64,000 nucleotides of DNA from Gottfriedia endophytica. GTDB taxonomy: Bacteria > Bacillota > Bacilli > Bacillales > Bacillaceae_G. The stretch is taken from the NCBI RefSeq assembly GCF_017814275.1, contig NZ_JAGIYQ010000003.1, forward strand, positions 186,001 to 250,000, read 5' to 3'. The notes below the pieces were generated by a model that was given only the letters and a program-made list of their open reading frames with translations, was not told the DNA's origin and did not search any database. Below are positions 53,014-61,923 of the stretch, piece after piece. Position 1 is the stretch's first letter. Each line of letters starts with the position of its first letter. A program made the position numbers and the translations under genes.

Positions 53014-54681
53014 TTAAACTTCCATAATGATTGGAAGGATCATTGGTCTACGTTTTGTTTTTTCATATAAGAAAGGTGAAAGTGTGTCTGTAATTTCATT
53101 CTTAATTTCTGACCATTGAGATGTTTTACGTTCCATGATTTTATTTAAGTGTGATGAAATTAATGCTTGAGCTTCATTAATTAAATCACCGCTTTCTCGC
53201 ATATACACAAAGCCACGAGAAATAATATCAGGTCCAGCAGAAATTTTAAATTCTTTCATATCAATGCTTACAACAACGATCACTAATCCTTCTTCAGATA
53301 AGATACGACGGTCACGTAATACAATGTTTCCAATATCCCCAATTCCACTTCCATCAATATATACATTACCTGATGGAACTTTTCCAGCAACATTCGCTTC
53401 GTCAGAGCGCAATGCTAATACTTCACCATTGTCCATGATAAAGCAGTTTTCTTCAGGGATTCCACAATCCATAGCTAATTTAGCATGCGTTCTTTGCATT
53501 CTGTATTCACCGTGAATCGGCATAAAGTACTTTGGTTTAATAAGACGAAGCATTAGCTTTTGCTCTTCTTGACCACCATGTCCACTAGTATGAATATCAT
53601 TTAGGGAGCCATGGATTACTTCAGCTCCAGCACGGAACAACATATTAATTGTACGGTTTACACTCATTGTGTTTCCTGGAATTGGTGAAGATGAGAAAAC
53701 AACAGTATCTCCAGGTATAATTTGAATTTGACGATGTGTACCGTTTGCAATTCGAGATAATGCAGCCATTGGCTCACCTTGGCTACCAGTACATAAAATT
53801 ACGACCTGATTAGCTGGTAATCGATTAATTTGTTGGGCATCAATAAATGTATCTTTTGGACATTTAATGTAACCTAAATCATAACCGATATCCATATTAG
53901 CTTCCATACTGCGTCCAAATACAGCGATTTTACGGCCAGTTGAAACAGCAGCTTCAACAACTTGTTGTAAACGATGAATATTTGATGCAAACGTAGCAAA
54001 AATAATTCGACCGTCTACTTTTCGGAAAATCTCATGGATTGTATCGCCAACTTTACGTTCTGACATTGTAAAATGTGTAACTTCACTGTTTGTACTATCG
54101 GATAGTAAGCATAATACGCCTTCTTTTCCAATTTCAGCCATTTTTGTCAGGTTAGCAGTTTCACCTACTGGTGTAAAATCAAATTTAAAGTCACCAGTGT
54201 GAACAATTTGTCCTTGAGGTGTTTTTACTACAATACCGAAACAATCTGGAATACTATGAGTTGTACGATAGAAAGTAACAGATGTTTTTCGGAATTTAAC
54301 AATATCGTCTTCTTTAATCTCTATTAATTTAGCTTTACGAAGAAGACCATGCTCTTCCAATTTATTTTTAATTAGTGCAAGTGCAAGTTTTCCACCATAA
54401 ATCGGAATATTAAGTTCCCTTAATAAATATGGAATACCACCAATGTGGTCTTCATGTCCGTGAGTGATAAAAAGGCCTTTAATCTTTTCTTCATTACGTA
54501 CTAAATAAGAATAGTCAGGAATTACATAATCAATCCCTAATAGCTCATCTTCAGGGAATTTTATCCCGGCATCTATTAATATAATTTCATCTTGGTATTG
54601 TACTGCATATGTATTTTTTCCAATTTCCCCTAAGCCACCTAGTGCGAATACGGCAACTTGATCGTTTTTCAAAAATTTCAT
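53014..54681 (-). CDS. rnjA: Ribonuclease J1
   Basis: A 555-residue metallo-beta-lactamase/beta-CASP nuclease with 5'-exo and endonuclease activity on mRNA and rRNA. The metal motif HGHEDH sits at 74-79; beta-CASP segments include [29 protein letters not shown] and the C-terminal [15 protein letters not shown] and HGEYRM. Length matches B. subtilis RNase J1. rpoY precedes it with only 3 bp between, the conserved rpoY-rnjA pair. It is probably essential or important for growth, as elsewhere in Bacilli. Confidence 0.96.
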   Translation of the reverse strand: MKFLKNDQVAVFALGGLGEIGKNTYAVQYQDEIILIDAGIKFPEDELLGIDYVIPDYSYLVRNEEKIKGLFITHGHEDHIGGIPYLLRELNIPIYGGKLALALIKNKLEEHGLLRKAKLIEIKEDDIVKFRKTSVTFYRTTHSIPDCFGIVVKTPQGQIVHTGDFKFDFTPVGETANLTKMAEIGKEGVLCLLSDSTNSEVTHFTMSERKVGDTIHEIFRKVDGRIIFATFASNIHRLQQVVEAAVSTGRKIAVFGRSMEANMDIGYDLGYIKCPKDTFIDAQQINRLPANQVVILCTGSQGEPMAALSRIANGTHRQIQIIPGDTVVFSSSPIPGNTMSVNRTINMLFRAGAEVIHGSLNDIHTSGHGGQEEQKLMLRLIKPKYFMPIHGEYRMQRTHAKLAMDCGIPEENCFIMDNGEVLALRSDEANVAGKVPSGNVYIDGSGIGDIGNIVLRDRRILSEEGLVIVVVSIDMKEFKISAGPDIISRGFVYMRESGDLINEAQALISSHLNKIMERKTSQWSEIKNEITDTLSPFLYEKTKRRPMILPIIMEV

Positions 54682-54684
54682 AGA

Positions 54685-54897
54685 TTAAGCAAGCTCCAAC
54701 AGTTTAAAGCTTTCACTTTGTTGTTCAAATTCAAGATGAGCACCGGTTAAAGGCTGAACAAATTCAATATTATACTGAAGAGGTTGTAATTTCGCACGAA
54801 CATCTTTTTCACTATCTGCCTCTACATAAACAGTTTTTGTTTTTTCACGTACAGGTACTTCTTGTTGAAGTTCCTGAAAATACACTTTAAAAATCAT
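54685..54897 (-). CDS. rpoY: RNA polymerase epsilon subunit RpoY (YkzG)
   Basis: A 70-residue DUF1447 protein that binds RNA polymerase. The sequence [20 protein letters not shown] and the later [24 protein letters not shown] match the family. It is the first gene of the rpoY-rnjA operon, 3 bp upstream of rnjA. Start ATG 54897 has AAGGAGAG upstream. Confidence 0.93.
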   Translation of the reverse strand: MIFKVYFQELQQEVPVREKTKTVYVEADSEKDVRAKLQPLQYNIEFVQPLTGAHLEFEQQSESFKLLELA

Positions 54898-54986
54898 TTT
54901 AATCTCTCCTTGTCAAATCTCTATCTTCTAAATATTATAAGTGATTTTTATTACATTTTCATTCTTTTTATGACATATTATCTAAA

Positions 54987-55094
54987 TTAGGTTAAATTTA
55001 GCGTGTAAATTGATAAAATAGATGAAACAAGCTGCTTTTTTTTGAGCATATTTTTAATTGTTTGTTTGAGTTTCTTTTTCACTCTACGTAACAT
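54987..55094 (-). CDS. Small basic peptide of 35 residues, unknown
   Basis: Reading the minus strand of the gap upstream of rpoY, an AAGGAGG site is followed 8 bp later by ATG and a 35-codon frame. It begins MLRRVKKKLKQTIKNMLKKK and ends SIYTLNLT. The first 20 residues hold eleven Lys/Arg and could form an amphipathic helix. There is no family I recognise. It would lie about 90 bp upstream of rpoY on the same strand. The ideal ribosome binding site is the main support; otherwise the 54898-55255 gap is AT-rich and empty. Confidence 0.45.
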   Translation of the reverse strand: MLRRVKKKLKQTIKNMLKKKQLVSSILSIYTLNLT

Positions 55095-55255
55095 TAGTTT
55101 AACCTCCTTGTAGTGAAAATAAACTTTTAAATCATTATTCACGTTCATTATTACTAGAATGAGTATAGTATTTTACATAATATACTTTTCATACATTTTC
55201 TTAGAAGTGTTTTAGAATTAAAAATTACAGCTAGATTGAGGGGAGAAGATTTTAG

Positions 55256-56161
55256 TTGGGAAAGTTATATGGTGCATTAGCACTTCTTGGATTAATATGG
55301 AGTACATCCTTTTTATTTATTAAATTGTTAGTTCATGATTTAGGTCCATTCGGAATCGTTTTTTATCGTTGTTTACTTGGGGCAATTACAATTTTTATCA
55401 TTATGATGTGTTTAAAAGTAAAAGTAAAAATTAGTAGTAAACGAGAATTATTTATTATTATGATTGCATCATTATTTAATCATGCCTTACCGTGGGTATT
55501 AATCTCAATAAGCGAAGAACATATTCAAAGTAACGAAGCTGCCATACTAAATGCCTTTACACCTATGGCGACATTGATCATTGGGTATTTCGTTTTTCAA
55601 CAAACGATTAAAAGACAGCAGTGGATCGGATTACTAATTGGAATGGTTGGGTTAGGTATTATGATGAAGATAAACGTCTCAATGCTTTTATCCGGTAATA
55701 TATACTATTCATTATTAATGATTGCGGTAACTCTTAGTTATGGCGTAGGATCTTTGTTAACTAAGAAATATTTACAACATTTAGAAGTGATGGTTATTTC
55801 ATTTTTAACGCTTGGTTTTTCTAGTATATATGGGTTCATAGGTTGTATGATAAGTGGTCAGTTTAATTTATCTCCTTTTACGAACAGTGATGTATTGGTA
55901 AATATTATCGCATTAGGTGCTATGGCTTCTGGGTTGGCATATCTCCTATTTTATTATATGGTTAAAGAGGGGAGTGCAGAGTTTGCAACGATGGTAACAT
56001 ATATCGTTCCTATTTTTGCCTCTATATGGGGATTATTATTCTTAAAAGAACCCATTACTACAAGAATGGTTGTTGGTTTGATATTTGTATTATTGGGAGT
56101 ATTTGTAACTGCCATGAAGCGGAAGTCAATCGAATCAACTAAAAGAACAACAGCATCCTAG
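55256..56161 (+). CDS. EamA (DMT) family transporter
   Basis: A 301-residue protein with ten predicted membrane helices in two EamA halves (about 5-135 and 150-285). It carries the usual GLIWSTSFLFIKLLVHDLGPF start and the second-half repeat with YIVPIFASIWGLLFLKEPI, common in drug/metabolite exporters. The substrate is unknown. Start TTG 55256 behind AGGGGAGAAG. It forms a tight pair with ykrA (14 bp gap). Confidence 0.88.
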   Translation: MGKLYGALALLGLIWSTSFLFIKLLVHDLGPFGIVFYRCLLGAITIFIIMMCLKVKVKISSKRELFIIMIASLFNHALPWVLISISEEHIQSNEAAILNAFTPMATLIIGYFVFQQTIKRQQWIGLLIGMVGLGIMMKINVSMLLSGNIYYSLLMIAVTLSYGVGSLLTKKYLQHLEVMVISFLTLGFSSIYGFIGCMISGQFNLSPFTNSDVLVNIIALGAMASGLAYLLFYYMVKEGSAEFATMVTYIVPIFASIWGLLFLKEPITTRMVVGLIFVLLGVFVTAMKRKSIESTKRTTAS

Positions 56162-56175
56162 AAGGAGAGTTTTAA

Positions 56176-56949
56176 ATGAGTAAACCAATTGTTTTTTTTG
56201 ATATTGATGGTACAATCCTTAATCATCAAAAAGAAATTCCAGATAGTACAAAAAAAGCAATCCAAGAGCTTCAAAAAAAAGACGTTCATGTAGCGATTGC
56301 CACAGGTCGAGCACCATTTATGTTTAAAGATATTCGTGAAGAATTAAATATAAAAAACTTTATCAGTTTAAATGGACAATATGTCGAATATGAAGGACAA
56401 GCAATACACAAAAATCCGTTAGATTCAAAACACCTTTCGGATTTTGTAAAAAAAGCTGAAACTTTAAATCTGCCTCTTATTTTCTTAAATGAGCAAACAA
56501 TGAAAGCATCTAGTGAAAAACACCCTTATATTACAGAGGCAATGAATTCATTAAAAATGGAGCATCCTGAAGTTGATAGTGAGTTTTATAAAGATCGTGA
56601 TATATATCAAGCGCTATTGTTTTGTGAGGATGGTAAAGAACACGAGATGATTGGTGGTTTTGATCAATTTTATTATATTCGATGGCATGACCTTTCAATG
56701 GATGTTTTACCAACTGGAGGATCGAAGGCTACCGGAATCATTGAATTCGCTAAACATTTAGGAACAAATATTGAAGATGTTTATGCTTTTGGTGATGGTC
56801 TGAATGATTTAGAGATGATCCAAGCGGTTGGTACAGGAATCGCAATGGGAAATGCAGTAGAACCATTAAAATCTATTGCAAATCATATAACAACAAGTTG
56901 TGAAGAAGATGGTATTTTAAACGGATTAAAATGGGCTGGATTGATCTAA
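56176..56949 (+). CDS. ykrA: Cof-type HAD-IIB phosphatase YkrA
   Basis: A 257-residue HAD-IIB enzyme. Motif I VFFDIDGTIL (residues 5-14), motif II IATGRAP, C2 cap (about 80-185), Lys in GGSKATGI and motif IV FGDGLNDLEMIQ. Order near rnjA and defB matches B. subtilis ykrA. It probably dephosphorylates a sugar phosphate or similar small molecule; the substrate is not readable. It is co-transcribed with the EamA gene and ends at a strong terminator. Confidence 0.88.
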   Translation: MSKPIVFFDIDGTILNHQKEIPDSTKKAIQELQKKDVHVAIATGRAPFMFKDIREELNIKNFISLNGQYVEYEGQAIHKNPLDSKHLSDFVKKAETLNLPLIFLNEQTMKASSEKHPYITEAMNSLKMEHPEVDSEFYKDRDIYQALLFCEDGKEHEMIGGFDQFYYIRWHDLSMDVLPTGGSKATGIIEFAKHLGTNIEDVYAFGDGLNDLEMIQAVGTGIAMGNAVEPLKSIANHITTSCEEDGILNGLKWAGLI

Positions 56950-57011
56950 AAATAGTAATTGGTTCCTAGGTAGTTTTCTATTTTTATAAGCTCTAACATT
57001 TAAATAATCTA

Positions 57012-57057
57012 TAAAAAAAGAGTTTGTTTCGTAGGTTGAAAACAAACTCTTTTTTTA
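57012..57057 (+). terminator. Terminator of ykrA
   Basis: Perfect stem AAAAAAGAGTTTGTTT / AAACAAACTCTTTTTT. Confidence 0.9.
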
Positions 57058-57058
57058 G

Positions 57059-57128
57059 GTTACATTATATGGGGAATTCCTTATTTTCATAGGCCATGGT
57101 GTAAATTTAATTAACATGAATGTCTCTA
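57059..57128. repeat. Partial family C module attached to family A copy 14
   Basis: GGAATTCCTTATTTTCAT and AATTAACATGAATGTCTCT match the right two thirds of the C module at 23828-23923. The GCTACCCTG end is missing. Confidence 0.65.
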
Positions 57129-57346
57129 TTCAAAAAGATTGTTGCTTTTGAGATTTTTAATTTTTAAGACAGAAGTTGATTTCAATGGAAGGTGCGAGAC
57201 TCCTGTGGGAATAGCGGGAAGGCTGAGACCCCGCAGGAGCGATAGCGACGAGGAGGCTCAACTCACGCCCCAAGGAAAGGGAGCATCCTGGAGTTGTAAT
57301 CAACTAACGCATTCTAAAATAGCATCAAAGTTTACGAAATAGCTAT
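57121..57346 (+). repeat. Family A palindromic repeat, copy 14 (forward)
   Basis: Arms AGTTGATTTCAAT and GTTGTAATCAACT with one extra mismatch; GATAGCG tip. It lies between two copies of a near-identical terminator (GAGTTTGT stems at 57012 and 57347). Confidence 0.85.
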
Positions 57347-57389
57347 ATAAAAAAGAGTTTGTCTCACACCCGAAACAAACTCTTTTTTA
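57347..57389 (-). terminator. Terminator of the feo operon
   Basis: AAAAAAGAGTTTGTCTC and GAAACAAACTCTTTTTT arms. It lies just after the stop of the FeoB-associated gene and resembles the ykrA terminator 335 bp away. Confidence 0.75.
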
Positions 57390-57545
57390 TTATTTTTGAT
57401 TTGGTATAACACTACAGTTTGAAGAACAGCTATTTTTAATACTACATGCAGCGCATTTTCCTTTTTTACTTTTACGAATTGCATTAAATAGGGCAAAGCC
57501 TGCATAACCAAAGATGGCTACTCCTAATAGAATATTGACCAACAT
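57390..57545 (-). CDS. FeoB-associated Cys-rich membrane protein
   Basis: A 51-residue protein read from the gap after feoB: ATG 57545 behind AGGAGG, one membrane helix (VNILLGVAIFGYAGFALF, residues 3-20), a basic patch (RKSKKGK) and a Cys cluster C31, C34, C40, C44. Such a helix plus C-terminal Cys group immediately downstream of feoB is the known FeoB-associated family, thought to help ferrous iron uptake. The gap to feoB is 12 bp, so it is the third gene of feoA-feoB-this. Confidence 0.88.
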   Translation of the reverse strand: MLVNILLGVAIFGYAGFALFNAIRKSKKGKCAACSIKNSCSSNCSVIPNQK

Positions 57546-57557
57546 ATTTACAACCTC

Positions 57558-59570
57558 CTAATATCCAAGTAAGGTTCCGATTCCATAAATTAAAGCACTA
57601 AGTATATAGGCAATTACAAAAGAGTAGATCATAGAGAATATCGTCCATTTAGTAGAGCCGCTCTCTTTTTTTATTACTGCAACGGTTGCTAAACATGGGA
57701 TATATAAAAGAATGAAAACTAAGAAACTATAAGCACTTAATGGAGTGAATGCCCCGCCAATTACATGTGTTAATGAAGCCATATTTGGTGCATGGTAAAT
57801 AATATTCATTGTTGATACAACTACTTCTTTGGCTAAGAAACCTGTTATTAAAGATGCGCCAGCTTGCCATGTCCCAAAACCAATTGGCTCAAATATAGGA
57901 GCAATAAATCCACCGATTTTTGCTAAATAACTATGGTCAAGAGGTACATTAAAACCTCCAGGACCCGTATAAGAAAGGAACCAAATTGCAACAGAACCAC
58001 CAAAAATAAATGTTCCTGCTTTTTTAACAAATCCTTTTCCTTTATCCCAAGTACTTCTGAATAAAGAAATCCATTGTGGCTTACGATATGGAGGAAGTTC
58101 CATAATAAAATAAGACTGCTCTTTTTTAAAAATTGTTTTTGAAAAAATAACTGCTAAAAGAAGTGCAGTTATAATGCCTAATAAGTACAGTGAAAAAACA
58201 ACGATAGCTTGATTTTCTTTAAAAAATGCTGCAACGAACAAACTATATACACTTAGACGTGCTGAACATGACATCAAAGGTGTAAGTATAATTGTTAAAA
58301 GACGCTCACGTGGTTGCTCGATCGTTCTTGCTGCCATGATGCCCGGCACATTACAACCTAAACCAATAATCATTGGAATAAATGCTTTACCATTTAATCC
58401 GACCTTTTCCATAAGTACATCCATGACCGTCGCGACCCTTGCCATGTATCCTGAATCTTCGAGTAATGAAATGAAGAAGAATAAAATGAAGATCTGTGGG
58501 ACAAATACAAGTACACCACCAACACCTGCAATAATACCGTTTAAAATAACTGCTTTTATAAAGTCAGAAGCTCCTATATCTTGTAATAATCTAGTAGCAA
58601 AATCTGTAACAGGACCAGAAATGAAGCTATCTAACGTATCAGAAAGTGGAGTCCCAATCCAATCAAAAGTAAACTTAAACATAATAAACATTAGGAATAA
58701 GAAAATGGGGATTCCTAATACTTTATGAGTTACAATTTTATCTATTTTTGATGAAAGAGAGATGTTACGAGTGTTTTCTTTTATGACACAATCATCAATT
58801 AAGTGTAAAATCGCTTTACGTCTTGACTGATGAGCATATTGTTTAAAAGATTTAGCACTTGAATGTTCTTTTACAAATGTAATAGCTTGATTGATGTGTT
58901 TTTCAAATGAAGAAATTGGAACAAGTTCATTAAGGTAGTTTAGAACTGGTTCGTTTTCTTCTAGAATTTGAATTGCATACCATCTAGCATTTCCAGGTAG
59001 GTTTTTAGGAAGTATTACCATAATATCTGTAATAATCTGTTCGATTTCGTCATCGAATGTAACAAGTTGTGTATTAGGATTTTTTACTTCATTATTCTTA
59101 AGGATAGAAAGTAAGTCTGTAATTCCCTTACCTGTTCTTGCAACTAGGGGAATAATTGGAACTCCTAGCTTGCTTGATAACTTCTCAACATCTATTTTCA
59201 TTCCACTTCGCAAAGCAACATCAATCATATTTAAGCCAATCATAAATGGTTTTCCATATTCAGCAATTTGTAAAGTTAAATGTAGATTTCTTTCAAGTTG
59301 AGAGGCATCAATAATATTAATAACTGAATCAAAGTTTTCATTTAAGAAATAATTAGTTGCCACTTGTTCATCTTTGGTAAGTGGATTTAATGAATAGACA
59401 CCAGGTAAATCAATCAAATCACCATTTATCTCTTTTAAGGTACCAACTTTTTTTTCAACAGTAACTCCACTCCAGTTACCTACATAATTGTATGTACCTG
59501 TTAATGAGTTAAATAATGAAGTTTTCCCTGTATTTGGATTTCCAATAAGACCAATTTCTAATTTATTCAT
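57558..59570 (-). CDS. feoB: Ferrous iron transporter FeoB
   Basis: A 670-residue membrane protein. N-terminal G domain (about 1-165): P-loop GNPNTGKTS (10-18), DLPGVYSLNP (G3), NMID (G4). Then a helical insertion and the membrane part with Gate domains (IPMIIGLGCNVPGIMAARTIE). It imports Fe2+. I set the start at ATG 59570, where it overlaps the feoA stop by 4 bp (ATGA), rather than at the frame start 59594. A Fur box lies upstream of the operon. Confidence 0.95.
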   Translation of the reverse strand: MNKLEIGLIGNPNTGKTSLFNSLTGTYNYVGNWSGVTVEKKVGTLKEINGDLIDLPGVYSLNPLTKDEQVATNYFLNENFDSVINIIDASQLERNLHLTLQIAEYGKPFMIGLNMIDVALRSGMKIDVEKLSSKLGVPIIPLVARTGKGITDLLSILKNNEVKNPNTQLVTFDDEIEQIITDIMVILPKNLPGNARWYAIQILEENEPVLNYLNELVPISSFEKHINQAITFVKEHSSAKSFKQYAHQSRRKAILHLIDDCVIKENTRNISLSSKIDKIVTHKVLGIPIFLFLMFIMFKFTFDWIGTPLSDTLDSFISGPVTDFATRLLQDIGASDFIKAVILNGIIAGVGGVLVFVPQIFILFFFISLLEDSGYMARVATVMDVLMEKVGLNGKAFIPMIIGLGCNVPGIMAARTIEQPRERLLTIILTPLMSCSARLSVYSLFVAAFFKENQAIVVFSLYLLGIITALLLAVIFSKTIFKKEQSYFIMELPPYRKPQWISLFRSTWDKGKGFVKKAGTFIFGGSVAIWFLSYTGPGGFNVPLDHSYLAKIGGFIAPIFEPIGFGTWQAGASLITGFLAKEVVVSTMNIIYHAPNMASLTHVIGGAFTPLSAYSFLVFILLYIPCLATVAVIKKESGSTKWTIFSMIYSFVIAYILSALIYGIGTLLGY

Positions 59571-59794
59571 AATTGTTTCACACCTATTTGACAAGCTTCT
59601 TTTTGCCTTAAACTAATACATTGACCTGCACACTCAATCATACATGGTCCTTGAAAAGGAAGCTTTTGTAACAGGCAAATTTCTGAACCTTCATCTATAC
59701 CAAAATCCATTAATCTTTTTTGAATCAATGTATTTGTTGAGGATAAGTCTGTTATTAAAACTTTAGAACCTACTGAGACCTTCGATAGTTGCAT
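59567..59794 (-). CDS. feoA: FeoA family protein
   Basis: A 75-residue SH3-like cytosolic protein of the Feo system, needed for FeoB activity. The fold pattern (SVGSKVLITDL, KRLMDFGIDEGSEICLLQKLP, ECAGQCISLRQKEA) is typical. I placed the start at the ATG near 59794 behind GGGGGA; an upstream in-frame TTG is less likely. The first gene of the feo operon, translationally coupled to feoB. Confidence 0.93.
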   Translation of the reverse strand: MQLSKVSVGSKVLITDLSSTNTLIQKRLMDFGIDEGSEICLLQKLPFQGPCMIECAGQCISLRQKEACQIGVKQL

Positions 59795-59817
59795 AATACT
59801 TCCCCCAAATTCCAATT

Positions 59818-59837
59818 GAAAATAATTATCATTATCT
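59818..59837 (-). promoter_or_regulatory. Fur box of the feo operon
   Basis: Read on the minus strand, GATAATGATAATTATTTTC matches 17 of 19 bases of the Fur consensus GATAATGATAATCATTATC; on the plus strand it reads TGAAAATAATTATCA (7-1-7 form, one mismatch). Position 25-40 bp upstream of feoA fits iron repression. Confidence 0.8.
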
Positions 59838-59871
59838 CTATTATATTTTCAATTAATAAAATAGTAAATAA

Positions 59872-60225
59872 ATAATTTGACATAGAAAAGCGGAGGCAAC
59901 CCGATTATCTCCGAAAGACGTTGGAGCAAAAAAACAAAAGGGAGTTGGTTTTTACTTCCGTTGTTTTTTTGTGAAACGGCCGAGGAGATGGTTGCAGGAG
60001 CTAGACAGATAGAAAAGTGTAGAAGACTTGTTTAGCTCAGGCAGGCATTGGAGCAATACCCAAGGGAAGTGCGGATTTTCACTTCAATTGGATATTGTGA
60101 AATGACCGAGGAGCTAGTCTTCGAAACTAGACATAGAAAAGCGGAGGCAACCCGATTATCTCCGAAAGACGTTGGAGCAAAAAACAAAAGGGAGTTGGTT
60201 TTTACTTCCGTTGTTTATTGTGAAA
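59872..60225. repeat. Family B repeat array beside feoA (inverted orientation)
   Basis: Two nearly identical stretches starting GACATAGAAAAGCGGAGGC at 59879 and 60130, again exactly 251 bp apart. Hairpins sit at about 59936-59971, 60055-60096 and 60187-60213 with arms differing from the other arrays (AAAACAAAAGGGAGT / ACTTCCGTTGTTTT; CAATACCCAAGGGAAGTG / CACTTCAATTGGATATTG). Framing reads TTGGAGCAA before and TTGTGAAA after. Confidence 0.82.
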
Positions 60226-60230
60226 GGCAA

Positions 60231-60276
60231 AAAAACAGTATCAATTGCAATAATTTGCAGTTGATACTGTTTTTAA
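60231..60276 (-). terminator. Terminator of defB (bidirectional shape)
   Basis: Stem AAAAACAGTATCAATTGCAA / TTGCAGTTGATACTGTTTTT just after the deformylase stop. Confidence 0.85.
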
Positions 60277-60291
60277 CGAGCTCATAGGTTT

Positions 60292-60846
60292 TTAACGTTC
60301 TAAAGGTTTTACTCCATCAGGTACTTTAAATGGATCTTTTTTGTCAATATGATCAAAGAACATAATTCCATTTAGATGGTCAATTTCATGTTGGAAAACA
60401 ATTGCTGGTAAGCCTTTTAATCTAATTGTAACTTCACCTAAATTTACATCGTTTCCTTTTACAGTAATACGGCTATACCTTGGGACATATCCTGAAACTT
60501 CACGATCTACAGAAAGACATCCTTCTCCGTAAGATAAATAAGTTTGTTCAACAGAATGACTTATGATTTTTGGGTTGAGCATGGCATAACTATATAAATT
60601 ATCTTGGCTATCAGTAACATGTACAGCTATAGCACGTTTTAGCACACCAATTTGTGGAGCAGCTAATCCGATACCTGAGCGTAAGCCAAACTGTTCTGAA
60701 ATAACAGGATCTTGACTATTCATAACATACTCAAGTAATGATTTTGCTAATTCTATATCCTCTTCGTTTGGTGTTAATGAAATTTCTTTACTTACTTCTT
60801 TTAAGCGAGGATCTCCTTCACGGATAATATCCTTCATTGTAATCAT
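60292..60846 (-). CDS. defB: Peptide deformylase
   Basis: A 184-residue metalloenzyme that removes the formyl group from nascent proteins. All three motifs are present: GIGLAAPQIG, EGCLSV (metal Cys) and QHEIDHLNG (two metal His and the catalytic Glu). This is the larger Gram-positive form (B. subtilis YkrB/DefB). I chose ATG 60846 (MITMKDII) with AAAGGAGTG 9 bp upstream; ATG 60852 is too close to that site. Confidence 0.95.
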   Translation of the reverse strand: MITMKDIIREGDPRLKEVSKEISLTPNEEDIELAKSLLEYVMNSQDPVISEQFGLRSGIGLAAPQIGVLKRAIAVHVTDSQDNLYSYAMLNPKIISHSVEQTYLSYGEGCLSVDREVSGYVPRYSRITVKGNDVNLGEVTIRLKGLPAIVFQHEIDHLNGIMFFDHIDKKDPFKVPDGVKPLER

Positions 60847-61004
60847 ATGCATTCACTCCTTTATATCTATGTATGTAGTTTATCAAATGAAAAATCAGAT
60901 GTCAGTATTATAGGTAATCGTAAGTAAAAATAGACGAGAAAAGGAGTAGGAATACCCACTCCAATAGTTCTTTAGATTACTGTCAGTATTAAATCTGTCA
61001 GGTG

Positions 61005-61145
61005 TTAAATACAAAAAGCAGTTCCAACAATGATTAATAAAATGAATAATACTACAATTAAAGCGAAAGATCCTCCGCCGAAACCGCCGCCGCCATAACC
61101 GTAGCCACCATAACCGCAGCCACCAAAACCACCGTATCCGAACAT
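61005..61145 (-). CDS. YjcZ family small sporulation-type membrane protein
   Basis: A 46-residue protein read from the gap: ATG 61145 behind TTAGGAGG. A Gly/Tyr-rich start ([19 protein letters not shown]) is followed by one hydrophobic helix ([18 protein letters not shown]). This layout is the YjcZ/YhjA-type family found in spore-forming Bacilli, often many copies per genome, with unclear function. No motif beyond the composition is seen. Confidence 0.85.
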   Translation of the reverse strand: MFGYGGFGGCGYGGYGYGGGGFGGGSFALIVVLFILLIIVGTAFCI

Positions 61146-61314
61146 GAAGTGTAACCTCCTAAATTGATTTTCCGCTTAAGCGGTTAATACAATGTATGTT
61201 TTAATCATGAGAAGGTGTGGGTTTTTGCTCAACTGATTTTATATTCCAAGTTAAATGTATAAAAAATATTAATTGATGCATGATTAAATTAACAAGGAAA
61301 ATATAGTTGAGACA

Positions 61315-61923
61315 ATGAATAAACCGAAGGCAGTTTATTTTTTTCTTCTCATTTTTGGAATAAATTTAGTTGGTTGCCAGACAGGGTATAGTCAGCGGAA
61401 TTTGATAAATTCTAAATTGAAAGAGCTAGCAAAAATAGAAAAATTGTTTGAAAGTGAAAATGAAGCAATTCAAGAATTAGAAATGAAAGAATTGGAAGAA
61501 TATGAAAGGATAATTTCATTTAAGGAGAAACAAGCTTTTAAAAGAATAAAAACTGCAAAACGTGCAATCGAATTATTAAATGCTAGAAAAGAAAAACTAA
61601 AAATTGAAAGCAACCACCTTCACCGTTCTGACTTAGTTATATATGAACTGGTCAATCTAAATATTCGTACAAGAGATAAAGGATTAAAAAAGAAAGTTGA
61701 TTCATTGATTTTATCGAGGAAAAAGAGAATTAAAATCTATGATGAGTTAAATACCTTATTTCTGCAAGCTATAAAAAACGAAAGGCAACTCTATAAAGAG
61801 CTTTCAAAAGAAAAAATAGGAAGTAATAAGGTAAAGAAATATACAAGTAAAACAAACACAATATATAAAAAGGTAATCCATTTAAATAATGAATATAACA
61901 AATATACAGATTCAATAAAGTGA
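61315..61923 (+). CDS. ykyA: YkyA-like lipoprotein upstream of pdhA
   Basis: A 202-residue protein with a lipoprotein signal ending in the lipobox LVGC (residues 17-20) and a long Lys/Glu-rich coiled-coil body. It occupies the ykyA position (defB-ykyA-pdhA) of B. subtilis. Cell-wall binding is proposed for the family. Its ribosome binding site is weak (GTTGAGAC). The stop codon lies inside the start of a family D repeat (AAAGTGAAACTTCC), so the element supplies its 3' end. It is a distant homologue of the lipoprotein at 35285. Confidence 0.78.
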   Translation: MNKPKAVYFFLLIFGINLVGCQTGYSQRNLINSKLKELAKIEKLFESENEAIQELEMKELEEYERIISFKEKQAFKRIKTAKRAIELLNARKEKLKIESNHLHRSDLVIYELVNLNIRTRDKGLKKKVDSLILSRKKRIKIYDELNTLFLQAIKNERQLYKELSKEKIGSNKVKKYTSKTNTIYKKVIHLNNEYNKYTDSIK

